This document shows, piece by piece, positions 14,966-22,348 of a stretch of 24,007 nucleotides of DNA (position 1 is its first letter; every line of letters begins with the position of its first letter). The position numbers and the translations under genes were made by a program. Source of the DNA: Ruminococcus sp. Its GTDB lineage: Bacteria > Bacillota_A > Clostridia > Oscillospirales > Ruminococcaceae. The stretch lies in assembly GCA_017480485.1 (NCBI GenBank), contig JAFVAN010000012.1, forward strand, positions 1-24,007, in the 5' to 3' direction. The notes beneath the pieces are model-generated. The model was not told where the DNA came from and did not search any database. It worked only from the letters and a program-made list of their open reading frames with translations.

Positions 14966-15490
14966 TTACTTGTGCTTAGCCTCGAAGTGCTTGCCCTTAG
15001 AGTACAGGTCGAGGGTCTTCTCGGGCATTACGCAGGTGAGCATCTCTCCGCTGGAGTTGTCGGGCTTCTTGATGAAGAAGGTGCAGCTGGGCAGCTCCTT
15101 GGAGTTTTCGTCATCCTTAGTGGGGTCCAGCAGATCCTTGTAGGTGATCTCGGCGAAGAAATAGAGCTTGAGGTTCTCCTTGAAGTCCTCGTTGCTGTGG
15201 CCGGGCAGGATGAAGAGCTTGATCTTGTGGCCCTTTTCGTCTATCTTGAAGTAGCCGTCTGCAATGGTCTCGTCCTTTACGATCCAGGAATACTTGAAGG
15301 TACCGTCCTCATAGAATTCCAGCATTTTGTCATTTACGTCGTCGGTCCAGGCGCCTGTGATGAGAAGGCGGCTGTCGCTGCCAACATCTGTCTTTGGCGA
15401 GCTGAGGGTGTAGGTGCCCACAACTATAGCGCAGATAACAAGGATGATAAAGATTATTCCGAGAATTCCGGAGATGATTTTCTTAGCCAT
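14966..15490 (-). CDS. Membrane-anchored hypothetical protein, 174 aa
   Basis: One N-terminal membrane helix (about 5-28, after MAKK) anchors an outward-facing domain; there is no lipobox, so it is an uncleaved anchor or ordinary signal. The domain begins GAWTDDVNDKMLEFYEDGTFKY, followed by paired strands (DGYFKIDEKGHKIKLFIL). This resembles the many small secreted beta-barrel proteins that start with a G-x-W and E/D-F-x-x-D-G-x-F strand pair (lipocalin-like or DUF5640-like). That is a pattern judgement only. The ribosome site is AGAGGT before ATG 15490. It sits between ilvD and pyrC in a biosynthetic series, where its presence is unexplained. Confidence 0.82.
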   Translation of the reverse strand: MAKKIISGILGIIFIILVICAIVVGTYTLSSPKTDVGSDSRLLITGAWTDDVNDKMLEFYEDGTFKYSWIVKDETIADGYFKIDEKGHKIKLFILPGHSNEDFKENLKLYFFAEITYKDLLDPTKDDENSKELPSCTFFIKKPDNSSGEMLTCVMPEKTLDLYSKGKHFEAKHK

Positions 15491-15516
15491 ATTATTACCT
15501 CTTTCTTTTATGATCG

Positions 15517-15531
15517 AGCACCGAGGGTGCT
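15517..15531 (-). other. Hairpin between ilvD and the 174-aa protein gene
   Basis: AGCACC-CTC-GGTGCT (leftward) is a 6-bp triloop hairpin 12 nt after the ilvD stop with no T-tract. It is more likely an mRNA processing or stabilising stem than a terminator. Confidence 0.4.
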
Positions 15532-15543
15532 TTTACGTTCGTA

Positions 15544-17208
15544 TCAGCCCTGCTTGAGCACAGCGCCCGTGTTTGCGGATGTAACAAGAGAAGCGTATCT
15601 TGCAAGATATCCTGTCTTGATCCTGGGCTCGCGAGGCTGCCACTTGGCGCGCCTTGCAGCCAGTTCCTCGTCGGATACCTTGACGTTGATGGTGTTCTCA
15701 GGGATGTTGATGGAGATGATATCGCCCTCCTCGACCAGTGCTATGGGGCCGCCTACCGCAGCCTCGGGAGAAACGTGGCCGATGGATGCGCCTCTCGTAG
15801 CACCGCTGAACCGTCCGTCGGTGATGAGAGCAACAGAAGAGCCAAGTCCCATGCCCGCGATGGCGGAGGTGGGGTTGAGCATTTCTCTCATGCCGGGGCC
15901 GCCCTTGGGTCCCTCGTAGCGGATGACTACAACATCACCGGGGTTGATCTTTCCGCTGCGGATGGCAGCGATGGCATCCTCCTCGCACTCGTAGACCCTT
16001 GCGGGGCCCTCGTGCACCAGCATCTCGGGCGCCACTGCGGAGCGCTTTACAACACAGCTGTCGGGTGCGATATTGCCCCGCAGAACAGCGATGCCGCCTG
16101 TCTTGGAGTAGGGGTTGTCAAGGGGCCTGATCACCTCGGGATCGCGGTTGATGCAGCCCGCTATGTTCTCGCCCACGGTCTTGCCCGTGGCGGTGATGCA
16201 GTCGGTGTTGAGCAGCCCTGCCTGTGCCAGCTCGTTCATTACGGCGTAAACGCCGCCTGCCTCGTTAAGGTCCTCCATATAGGTGTGGCCTGCGGGTGCC
16301 AGATGGCAAACGTTGGGGGTCTTGGCCGAGATGCTGTTGGCAACATCAAGGTTAAGGTCAATGCCGCATTCGTGAGCGATGGCGGGAAGGTGGAGCATGG
16401 AGTTCGTGGAGCAGCCAAGAGCCATGTCAACGGTCAGGGCATTTAAGAAGGCCTTCTCGGTCATGATGTCTCTGGGGCGGATGTTCTTTCTGTAGAGCTC
16501 CATTACCTGCATACCTGCGTGCTTGGCAAGCTTCAGTCTCTCGGAGTAAACGGCGGGGATGGTGCCGTTGCCGCGCAGGCCCATGCCCAGCACCTCGGTG
16601 AGGCAGTTCATGGAGTTTGCGGTGTACATACCCGAGCAGCTGCCGCAGGTGGGGCAGACCTTGTTCTCGAACTCCTCAACGTCCTCGGCGGTGAACTTGC
16701 CTGCGTCATAGGCGCCCACGGCCTCAAACATACTGGAGAGCGAGCGCTTCTGGCCCTTGACGTGGCCCGCAAGCATGGGGCCGCCCGAAACGAACACTGT
16801 GGGAACGTTGACTCTTGCGGCCGCCATCAGCAGGCCGGGAACGTTCTTGTCACAGTTGGGGACCATTACCAGGGCGTCGAAGTGATGGGCAAGGGCCATG
16901 CACTCGGTGCTGTCGGCAATGAGGTCGCGGGTGACGAGGGAATACTTCATTCCCTGATGTCCCATTGCGATGCCGTCACAGACTGCAATGGCGGGGAAAA
17001 CGATGGGCGTGCCGCCCGCCATTGCCACGCCGAGCCTTACGGCCTCAACGATCTTGTCGATGTTCATGTGGCCGGGAACGATCTCGTTGTAGGAGGAGAC
17101 GATGCCTACCAGCGGCCTCTCCATTTCCTCCTTGGTCATGCCCAGCGCGTTGAAGAGCGATCTCTGGGGCGCCTTGTCAACGCCCTCGCAAAAATAATTG
17201 TCTGCCAT
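15544..17208 (-). CDS. ilvD: Dihydroxy-acid dehydratase
   Basis: Dehydrates dihydroxyacids to 2-keto acids in valine, isoleucine and leucine synthesis, with an Fe-S cluster and Mg2+. The 554-aa protein shows SYNEIVPGH (39-47), [16 protein letters not shown] (C119), [54 protein letters not shown] and [11 protein letters not shown]. The loop holding the first cluster cysteine in [2Fe-2S] types reads VPGH here, as in E. coli. An oxygen-labile [4Fe-4S] type is therefore likely (inference). GGAAAGGG precedes ATG 17208. No T-box or leucine leader fits the 51-nt gap after glk, so it depends on upstream transcription. No other ilv genes are in view. Confidence 0.98.
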   Translation of the reverse strand: MADNYFCEGVDKAPQRSLFNALGMTKEEMERPLVGIVSSYNEIVPGHMNIDKIVEAVRLGVAMAGGTPIVFPAIAVCDGIAMGHQGMKYSLVTRDLIADSTECMALAHHFDALVMVPNCDKNVPGLLMAAARVNVPTVFVSGGPMLAGHVKGQKRSLSSMFEAVGAYDAGKFTAEDVEEFENKVCPTCGSCSGMYTANSMNCLTEVLGMGLRGNGTIPAVYSERLKLAKHAGMQVMELYRKNIRPRDIMTEKAFLNALTVDMALGCSTNSMLHLPAIAHECGIDLNLDVANSISAKTPNVCHLAPAGHTYMEDLNEAGGVYAVMNELAQAGLLNTDCITATGKTVGENIAGCINRDPEVIRPLDNPYSKTGGIAVLRGNIAPDSCVVKRSAVAPEMLVHEGPARVYECEEDAIAAIRSGKINPGDVVVIRYEGPKGGPGMREMLNPTSAIAGMGLGSSVALITDGRFSGATRGASIGHVSPEAAVGGPIALVEEGDIISINIPENTINVKVSDEELAARRAKWQPREPRIKTGYLARYASLVTSANTGAVLKQG

Positions 17209-17259
17209 GTTGATACATCCCTTTCCGAAGCGGCGCCGCCGCCTCTTATGTGAGTATTA

Positions 17260-18216
17260 TTACTTTCTGTTAAGTCCCAGGAACGCAGCGCCGATAATGC
17301 CCGCGTCATTGCCGAGCTTTGCGATAACGACCTCTGTATTCTTTGCGGAGTTCTTGGTGTAGACCTCCTTGGCCACCAGCTCCTTGAGGGGCAGCAGCAG
17401 GGGGTCGCCCTCGTTGCATACGCCGCCGCCGATGCACAGGATGTCCGGCTGGAAGATATTGATGGTGTTGGTGATGCCGCAGGCAAGGTAGCGGATGTAC
17501 TTGTCAACTACCTCCTTGCCCGCTCTGTCGCCTGCGCGCATGGCGTTGAAGGCTGTGCGGGCGGATACCTTACCGTCCTCCTCGTTCATCTTCCACATGA
17601 TGGAGCCCTTGTCCTCCAGCATGGCGTCCTTGGTCATTCTTACAAGGCCTGTGGCCGAGGAGAAGACCTCGAAGCAGCCGCGCCTTCCGCAGGTGCATTC
17701 GGGGCCGTTGGGGTCGATGACCGTGTGACCGATCTCGGCGCCCGCAAAGTTGAAGCCCGAATATATCCTCTTGTTGATTATTATTCCGCCGCCCACGCCT
17801 GTACCGAGGGTGATGCAGACAGCGTCGTTGGCGCCCTTTGCAGCGCCCGCCACGAACTCGCCGTAGGCTGCGGCGTTGGCGTCGTTCTCAACGTAGCAGG
17901 GCTTGTCGATGTGGGTCTGCATCAGCTTTACCACAGGGAAATTAAGAAAGCCCAGATTGTTTGAATATTCGATTATGCCGCTCTCGGAGTTGGCGGTGCC
18001 GGGGGTGCCGATGCCAACGGACTCGATGTCGTCAAGGGTCAGGCCCGCCAGATCAACTGCCTCCAGCGCGACCTTTGCCATATCGGCGCAGATGGCCTCT
18101 GCGGGGCGGGGAAGGTTGGTCTTGCAGGAGGTCTTTGCAACGATCTCAAATTCCTCGCTGACAACTCCTGCCTTGATGTTTGTTCCTCCAAGGTCGATGC
18201 CTATGTAATACTTCAT
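17260..18216 (-). CDS. glk: ROK-family glucokinase
   Basis: Phosphorylates glucose to glucose-6-phosphate with ATP. The 318-aa protein has the phosphate loop DLGGTNIKAGVV (8-19), IGTPGT, the catalytic aspartate in ENDANAAA (D112), LGTGVGGGII, and the ROK zinc site formed by H164 (EIGHT) with C174, C176 and C181 (CTCGRRGC). There is no N-terminal DNA-binding domain, so it is an enzyme rather than a repressor. Other hexoses such as mannose or N-acetylmannosamine are possible ROK substrates; manA two genes upstream fits general hexose use. Its ATG abuts the stop of the 63-aa membrane protein gene (TAAATG), so translation is coupled. Confidence 0.92.
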   Translation of the reverse strand: MKYYIGIDLGGTNIKAGVVSEEFEIVAKTSCKTNLPRPAEAICADMAKVALEAVDLAGLTLDDIESVGIGTPGTANSESGIIEYSNNLGFLNFPVVKLMQTHIDKPCYVENDANAAAYGEFVAGAAKGANDAVCITLGTGVGGGIIINKRIYSGFNFAGAEIGHTVIDPNGPECTCGRRGCFEVFSSATGLVRMTKDAMLEDKGSIMWKMNEEDGKVSARTAFNAMRAGDRAGKEVVDKYIRYLACGITNTINIFQPDILCIGGGVCNEGDPLLLPLKELVAKEVYTKNSAKNTEVVIAKLGNDAGIIGAAFLGLNRK

Positions 18217-18408
18217 TTATTCTTCCTCCGTTTCTTTGTCGCACCTGAGATATCTTATGAGCTCAACTGCGATCTGGCCTGCCATAAAGCCCGACAGCGT
18301 CGAGAACAGACGCTTGAGCTCCTTGTTCTTTGCAAGTATCGCGCCCAGCAGATAGGCACAGGCCGCGAACGCCGGGATGATGACTGTAAGCATTGTCTTC
18401 TTGTTCAT
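18217..18408 (-). CDS. Small membrane protein, 63 aa, between manA and glk
   Basis: Two hydrophobic stretches (about 6-26 and 34-54) joined by a basic turn (KNKELKR) make a helical hairpin, followed by a charged tail RCDKETEEE. Both ends are probably cytoplasmic. GGAGG, which overlaps the manA stop, lies before ATG 18408; the stop touches the glk start. The tight spacing on both sides is good evidence for a real gene. The family is unknown to me; a partner for sugar uptake or for the kinase can only be guessed. Confidence 0.8.
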   Translation of the reverse strand: MNKKTMLTVIIPAFAACAYLLGAILAKNKELKRLFSTLSGFMAGQIAVELIRYLRCDKETEEE

Positions 18409-18420
18409 ATCATTTCCTCC

Positions 18421-19374
18421 TCAGACCTTAGAGAGAACGGCCTTGCATTTGCCGCTGACGGTGTATGTGCCCGTTCCCGCGGTGATGAAGATGCTGTCGC
18501 CCTTTTTGAATCTAACGGTGTCGCCGCCCGTCACTTCGCCCTCGCCCTCGAGTATGAGCAGGCTGTTGAAGCTCTTGTCGTCGGCGGTGAGCTCGGCGGA
18601 GCTATCAATGTCCAGCACATAGGTGGTGAAGTATTCGCAGCTTGCCATCAGGCGGGAGGTGTAGCCCTCGTGCTGCTCTGTTGGGGATACGGGGTAGTTC
18701 TCGGCGGGGGCCAGCTTTGTAACGTCCAGAGCCTTCTCAACGTGCAGCTCTCGGGGCTTGCCGTCCTTGCCCACTCTGCCGTAGTCGTAAATGCGGTAGG
18801 TGGTGTTGGAGTTCTGCTGTATCTCGGCAATGAGTATGCCCTTGCCGATGGCGTGCAGGGTGCCGGACTTGATAAAGAACACGTCCCCCTTGTGGACGGG
18901 CACGTTGTTGGTGACCTCCAGCAGGGTATTGTTTTTTATCCTCTCTGCGAACTCCTCCTTGCTTATCTCGTGCTTGAAGCCGTAGAGCAGCTCGGCTCCC
19001 TCGTCGCAGTCAACAACGTACCACATCTCGGTCTTGCCGTACTCGCCCTCTACCCTGAGGCCGTACTCGTTGTCGGGGTGTACCTGCACCGAAAGGTTGT
19101 CCTTGGCGTCGATGAGCTTGATGAGTATGGGGAAGCGGTCAAAGCCCGCGCAGTCCGAGCCCAGCACAGCGCTGCCGTGCTTGTCGATGTACTGCTGCAG
19201 GGTCAGGCCCTTGTCCTCGCCCGTAGCCACCACGGAATTGCCGTCCTTGTGGCAGGAAAGCTCCCAGCTCTCGGCGATCTTTTCAAAGTCGCAGTCCTTC
19301 TGAAAATCGTCCCTCAGTCTTGTTCCGCCCCAGAGATAATCCTTGAAGGCAGGGCTGAGCTTTATGATAGCCAT
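18421..19374 (-). CDS. manA: Mannose-6-phosphate isomerase, class I
   Basis: Interconverts mannose-6-phosphate and fructose-6-phosphate; zinc cupin enzyme of the short (about 315 aa) Firmicutes type. Seen at 317 aa: KDYLWGGTRL, ESWELSCH, FPILIKLIDAKDNLSVQVHPD with the zinc-binding Gln and His, GKTEMWYV with the zinc Glu, and IKSGTLHAIGKG with the zinc His, then a C-terminal cupin (LEGEGEVTGGDTVRFKKGDSIFI). The frame runs upstream to 19410, but ATG 19374 with GGGAGGA at 6 nt gives the family start. It is the first gene behind a consensus promoter and heads the series down to pyrF. Confidence 0.96.
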   Translation of the reverse strand: MAIIKLSPAFKDYLWGGTRLRDDFQKDCDFEKIAESWELSCHKDGNSVVATGEDKGLTLQQYIDKHGSAVLGSDCAGFDRFPILIKLIDAKDNLSVQVHPDNEYGLRVEGEYGKTEMWYVVDCDEGAELLYGFKHEISKEEFAERIKNNTLLEVTNNVPVHKGDVFFIKSGTLHAIGKGILIAEIQQNSNTTYRIYDYGRVGKDGKPRELHVEKALDVTKLAPAENYPVSPTEQHEGYTSRLMASCEYFTTYVLDIDSSAELTADDKSFNSLLILEGEGEVTGGDTVRFKKGDSIFITAGTGTYTVSGKCKAVLSKV

Positions 19375-19418
19375 ATATATTCCTCCCATGATAAATATAT
19401 TTATTCTCAATCATAGTT

Positions 19419-19448
19419 ATTATATCACAATATGTACATATATGTCAA
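19419..19448 (-). promoter_or_regulatory. Sigma-A promoter of manA and the downstream series
   Basis: Read leftward: -35 TTGACA (19448-19443, perfect), 18-nt spacer, -10 TATAAT (19424-19419, perfect). The leader of about 38 nt contains a 14-bp AT palindrome at 19391-19404. This is the only strong promoter I find before pyrF at 12729. Confidence 0.9.
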
Positions 19449-19479
19449 CATTTTTTGCAGTATAAAATCGCAGCCGCAC

Positions 19480-19500
19480 GGAAATCAATTTTTGATTTCC
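19480..19500. repeat. 9-bp hairpin GGAAATCAA/TTGATTTCC
   Basis: A perfect 9-bp stem (19480-19488, 19492-19500) with loop TTT, at the left border of the inverted-repeat element that follows. There is no T-tract. Confidence 0.6.
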
Positions 19501-19628
19501 AGAAGTTAGAGGCGAGCCATTAGAGGTGAGAGTTGAGAGGTTAGATACGGTGCGCCTTCGGCGGTATTTTTAATTGTCCGCTTTGCGGACACCTTTTCTT
19601 GCTTCTTGCCTCTAAATATCTTGCTTCT
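19501..19628. mobile_element. Intergenic inverted-repeat element with triloop hairpins
   Basis: The ends are related inverted repeats: AGAAG then TTAGAGGCGAG (19506-19516) at the left, CTTGCCTCTAA (19605-19615) then CTTCT (19624-19628) at the right. The left side has purine-rich repeats of the TTAGAGG/GTGAGAG type. Inside are GCC-TTC-GGC (19554-19562) and GTCCGC-TTT-GCGGAC (19576-19590). The build is the same as the element at 8627. No coding capacity. Probably a non-autonomous repeat. Confidence 0.5.
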
Positions 19629-19721
19629 GAAAACAAGAGGCCACCCGCGCCGACAGCTCGGCGGACAAGTCCTCGGTGTCCGTGGGCTGTGGTGTGGTGG
19701 CTCCAGAGCGCTGTTCTGTTT
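19629..19721. other. GC-rich non-coding tail downstream of the XRE gene
   Basis: Part of the 347-nt interval between manA and the XRE gene. It is bounded by CTGAAAACA (19627-19635)/TGTTTTCAG (19717-19725) and holds the hairpin CGCCGA-CAGC-TCGGCG (19648-19663). No gene is visible; it may be the 3' end of the XRE transcript. Confidence 0.4.
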
Positions 19722-19952
19722 TCAGTCGTCCTCGGTGGGGGAGTCTCCGTCCGCCGTGTATTCTATCACATCTCCCGGCTGGCAGTTCAGGGCGCGGCAG
19801 ATGGCGTTCAGGGTCGAGAACCTTATGGCGCTGGCCTTGCCCGTTTTCAGCTTCGAGAGATTTACGTTCGAGATGCCCACAAGCTCGCTCAGCTCGTTGA
19901 GGCTCATTTTCCTGTCGGCCATCACGCGGTCGAGCCTTATGATAATTGCCAT
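19722..19952 (-). CDS. XRE-family HTH regulator, 76 aa, YozG-like
   Basis: A short Cro/C1-type DNA-binding protein: helix 1 MAIIIRLDRVMADRK, the helix-turn-helix at about 17-37 (SLNELSELVGISNVNLSKLK), then STLNAICRALNCQPGDVIEY and an acidic tail. Proteins of this form (YozG-like) are commonly encoded beside DUF2975 membrane proteins, as here, and the pair is thought to work together. GGGAGGG lies 6 nt before the ATG, 13 nt after the stop of the membrane protein gene, so both share one transcript. The inverted repeat near the shared promoter is its likely target (inference). Confidence 0.92.
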   Translation of the reverse strand: MAIIIRLDRVMADRKMSLNELSELVGISNVNLSKLKTGKASAIRFSTLNAICRALNCQPGDVIEYTADGDSPTEDD

Positions 19953-19965
19953 AGAGAGCCCTCCC

Positions 19966-20529
19966 TCAGACGGTGTCGTCGGCTTCCTGCTGCAACAGCG
20001 TGCCGTAGGAGAAGATGCGCCCCAGCAGGAAAAGTATCAGGCCGAAGAAGATGTATTGCAGGTTCACGGTCATCTTAACACCGTATTCGGCGCTGCCGAA
20101 CTTGATGACCGTCACCAGCGAGCCCAGCCAGCTCGGTACAGCGGAGCCTGCCGCAAAAAGCGCCGCCGCAATGTCAAAGCCCCTGCCGAGGGGCACGAAG
20201 GGCGTCCCGCTCTCGGCTATCTTTTTTAGTATCAGCGCCACTGCCAGCATGGCAGCGCCGTTCATTATTATCCCGATGGCGTTGGTGGCTCTCTCGGTGG
20301 TCTTTTTGGCGCGGGACTCCCGTTCTTCTTCGGCGTCCTCGTCATCCCTGTCATCCTCGGCCTCTCGGCTCTCCGACGAGGACGTCTCGGTGCCGGTCTT
20401 TGAGATAGCGGTGTAGGCCAGCAGCCCGATGCCGCCCGCCAGCATAAGCACGGCGGTTATCATCGAAAGAACAAATGACGTGTGGGCGGTCTTCTTGATG
20501 TTTCGGATAAGCTCTTCTCTTTTGTTCAT
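19966..20529 (-). CDS. DUF2975-like membrane protein, 187 aa
   Basis: Four predicted membrane segments: about 18-41, then after a long loop roughly 83-101, 115-135 and 148-170. The loop between segments one and two is very acidic and low in complexity (SSSESREAEDDRDDEDAEEE). The layout and the XRE partner downstream match DUF2975-type proteins, whose function is unknown; assignment is by context and form, not by a clear motif. The frame runs upstream to 20583, but that lies across the -10 box. ATG 20529 with AAAGGAG 7 nt before it is the start. First gene of the pair. Confidence 0.83.
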   Translation of the reverse strand: MNKREELIRNIKKTAHTSFVLSMITAVLMLAGGIGLLAYTAISKTGTETSSSESREAEDDRDDEDAEEERESRAKKTTERATNAIGIIMNGAAMLAVALILKKIAESGTPFVPLGRGFDIAAALFAAGSAVPSWLGSLVTVIKFGSAEYGVKMTVNLQYIFFGLILFLLGRIFSYGTLLQQEADDTV

Positions 20530-20571
20530 AGTTTTTCTCCTTTCGCTTTCGCGGTCTTTGTCTGTGAGTAC

Positions 20572-20600
20572 AGTATAGCACATGATTTTATGTTTGTCAA
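20572..20600 (-). promoter_or_regulatory. Sigma-A promoter of the DUF2975/XRE pair
   Basis: Read leftward: -35 TTGACA (20600-20595, perfect), 17-nt spacer, -10 TATACT (20577-20572) with TGC before it (extended). Strong promoter; leader about 35 nt. Confidence 0.9.
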
Positions 20601-20602
20601 GT

Positions 20603-20629
20603 AGTTTTTATCGAAAAACGATAAAAACT
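20603..20629. promoter_or_regulatory. 11+11 bp inverted repeat, candidate XRE operator
   Basis: AGTTTTTATCG (20603-20613), AAAAA, CGATAAAAACT (20619-20629) is a perfect dyad ending 2 nt upstream of the -35 of the leftward promoter. That position suits an activator or a DNA-looping repressor. It lies 50 nt from the rightward EamA promoter. Confidence 0.65.
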
Positions 20630-20679
20630 TTTCAAAAAGCGTAAAATCACAAGCGGTCGCCGCAGCCGCGGGCCGATAT

Positions 20680-20708
20680 TTGCATTTTTTTGCGTTATGT
20701 GTTATAAT
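20680..20708 (+). promoter_or_regulatory. Sigma-A promoter of the EamA transporter gene
   Basis: -35 TTGCAT (20680-20685), 17 nt, -10 TATAAT (20703-20708). The leader is about 24 nt. It diverges from the DUF2975 promoter. Confidence 0.82.
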
Positions 20709-20738
20709 TATCAGAGCTGACCTGAAAGGAAAGTCTGA

Positions 20739-21647
20739 ATGAAAAACAAGAAACTGCTCGGCAGCCTGCTGCTGACCCTCACCGCCCTGATCTGGGGCAC
20801 CGCATTTGCGGCTCAGCGCAAGGGCATGGAGAGCATCGAGCCCATTACATTTACCGCTGCCCGAAACGTGCTGTCGGCGGCGGCTGTCGGACTTGCGGCG
20901 TTCATCGCCGGGCTTGGCGGCAGAGACCGCGGAGGCCTTGCCGATGCCGAGCGCCGCGTGAGAAGAAAAAACACTGTCATCGGCGGTGTGTGCTGCGGCT
21001 GCTTCCTCGCCTCTGCAAGCATTTTCCAGCAGATGGGTGTGGTCTACACCACCGCAGGCAAGGCCGGCTTCATCACCGCTATGTATATGCTGCTGGTTCC
21101 GGTTATCGGCTTCGTCTTCTTCCGCAGAAGGAACCCCCTGACGGTCTGGCTGGCGGTGGCGGTGGGGGTCCTCGGGATGTACCTGCTGTGCATGGACGGC
21201 GGCTTCCGCCTGACGAGGGGAGACGCGCTGGTGTGCGTCTGCGCCGTGCTGTTCTCCTGCCATATACTCTGCTGCGACCACTTCGCCCGCCTTGGCGACC
21301 CGCTGTGGATATCCGCGATACAGTTCCTGACCACCATGGTCATCTCCGGGGCGGCGGCCTTTATCATGGAGCGCCCCACCTGGACCAAGATCGCCTCGGC
21401 GGCGGTGCCGATTCTTTACTGCGGCATAGTTTCGGGAGGCATCGGCTACACCCTGCAGATGGTCGCCCAGCGCTTCACGGACCCCACGGTGGCCTCGCTG
21501 CTGATGAGCCTCGAATCAGTCTTCGCCGTCATAGCCGGAGCCCTGCTCCTTGGCGAGAGGATGTCGGGGCGGGAGCTTGTCGGCTGCGCCGTGATGTTCG
21601 CCGCCATAGTGCTGGTCCAGCTGCCCGAGAGGAAGAAGCAGGAGTGA
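20739..21647 (+). CDS. EamA-family (DMT superfamily) transporter
   Basis: A 302-aa inner membrane protein with about ten membrane helices arranged as two EamA repeats. The first starts LLLTLTALIWGTAFAAQRKGM (the usual W-G-x-x-F), then a basic loop, then ASIFQQMGVVYTTAGKAGFIT and MYMLLVPVIGFVFFRR. The second carries the family-typical VASLLMSLESVFAVIAGALLLGE near the end. Such proteins export or import amino acids, drugs or nucleotide precursors; the substrate cannot be read from sequence. AAAGGAAA precedes ATG 20739. Codon use matches the host chromosome. It is probably monocistronic, though no clear terminator follows. Confidence 0.93.
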   Translation: MKNKKLLGSLLLTLTALIWGTAFAAQRKGMESIEPITFTAARNVLSAAAVGLAAFIAGLGGRDRGGLADAERRVRRKNTVIGGVCCGCFLASASIFQQMGVVYTTAGKAGFITAMYMLLVPVIGFVFFRRRNPLTVWLAVAVGVLGMYLLCMDGGFRLTRGDALVCVCAVLFSCHILCCDHFARLGDPLWISAIQFLTTMVISGAAAFIMERPTWTKIASAAVPILYCGIVSGGIGYTLQMVAQRFTDPTVASLLMSLESVFAVIAGALLLGERMSGRELVGCAVMFAAIVLVQLPERKKQE

Positions 21648-21745
21648 AGAGGCCGTTGTTCAGATATTTAAGCCCCCTTTTACTTTTGCTTTGTCAATAT
21701 GATAAACCCGGAATTTAGATGATAAATATGATTAAGGAAATTGAT

Positions 21746-22168
21746 ATGAGTGATAAATCAAATAATACCGATGAATTGCCTGTTCTCGAACCGCTTATGC
21801 ACGGAGAAGATACCCCGTCTGAGTCTATCTCACAATACGGGAACCATCAGAATACCGAAGATAAAATAGCAGAAATAATGGCTCAAGCCCATATAAAGAG
21901 AGGAAAGTCGGAACTGCGAGAAAGTATGATGCAAACTAATACTATCGTTTATTTGTTGGTATTATTGGTTTTGTTCATTCTAAGTATGGAGTTTCTTCCG
22001 TCTTTTCTTGTAATACCTGTGATCATGTCTTTTTTGGTCATAAAAGTTCTGTTAGCTATGAAGAAGCAAGACCTTGAACTGAAAGGGGCTATAAAAGATA
22101 ATATTGTTTTAGTTTTACTTACAGGATTATTCGTTTTTTTGGCAATTCTGAATATTTTTGATAAATGA
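21746..22168 (+). CDS. AT-rich hypothetical membrane protein, 140 aa
   Basis: The N-terminal half is polar and acidic (DELPVLEPLMHGEDTPSESIS...), with a basic amphipathic stretch near 45-60. The C-terminal half holds about three hydrophobic segments (roughly 65-83, 85-100 and 115-135). The frame is open from 21719, but AAGGAAA lies 5 nt before ATG 21746, which I choose. The gene is much more AT-rich than its neighbours, suggesting recent acquisition. No family is recognised and no good promoter is seen; it may be read from the EamA transcript 98 nt upstream. Confidence 0.75.
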   Translation: MSDKSNNTDELPVLEPLMHGEDTPSESISQYGNHQNTEDKIAEIMAQAHIKRGKSELRESMMQTNTIVYLLVLLVLFILSMEFLPSFLVIPVIMSFLVIKVLLAMKKQDLELKGAIKDNIVLVLLTGLFVFLAILNIFDK

Positions 22169-22208
22169 TTACGCTTGTAAATTCTGTTTTATCGTAGAAA
22201 CACTTTTG

Positions 22209-22214
22209 TATAAT
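22209..22214 (+). promoter_or_regulatory. Possible -10 box upstream of ruvX
   Basis: TTGTATAATGG contains a perfect TATAAT, but no good -35 stands at 16-18 nt. It would give a leader of about 130 nt before ruvX. Confidence 0.4.
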
Positions 22215-22234
22215 GGGAAATCAAATAACAATTC

Positions 22235-22340
22235 TCCCCGCCCGGCACGCCCTGGCTGAGGGCCGCCGTACCGTGAGGGAGCTCTGTCACATCACACAGC
22301 TGTAAGCCGGCTCTGCCGGCGGCACGCGACGTAAAAGGAG
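22235..22340 (+). other. Structured GC-rich leader upstream of ruvX
   Basis: The sequence switches sharply from AT-rich to GC-rich. It contains the triloop hairpin GCCGGC-TCT-GCCGGC (22306-22320) and a weaker CTGT...ACAG dyad (22284-22299), then AAAAGGAG before the ruvX start. No gene is visible. It may be an untranslated leader or another short repeat element. Confidence 0.4.
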
Positions 22341-22348
22341 AGGATAAG

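Noticed and set aside
14792..15919. Rightward 375-codon frame spanning the pyrC start, the 174-aa gene and the ilvD end
   Set aside because: It crosses three genes with clear ribosome sites on the other strand and has no ribosome site of its own.
17209..17259. T-box or leucine attenuator before ilvD
   Set aside because: The gap is only 51 nt, with no specifier loop, no terminator and no promoter.
20526..21281. Leftward 251-codon frame opposite the EamA gene
   Set aside because: It runs across two promoters and a dyad and lacks a plausible product; the EamA frame explains this DNA.
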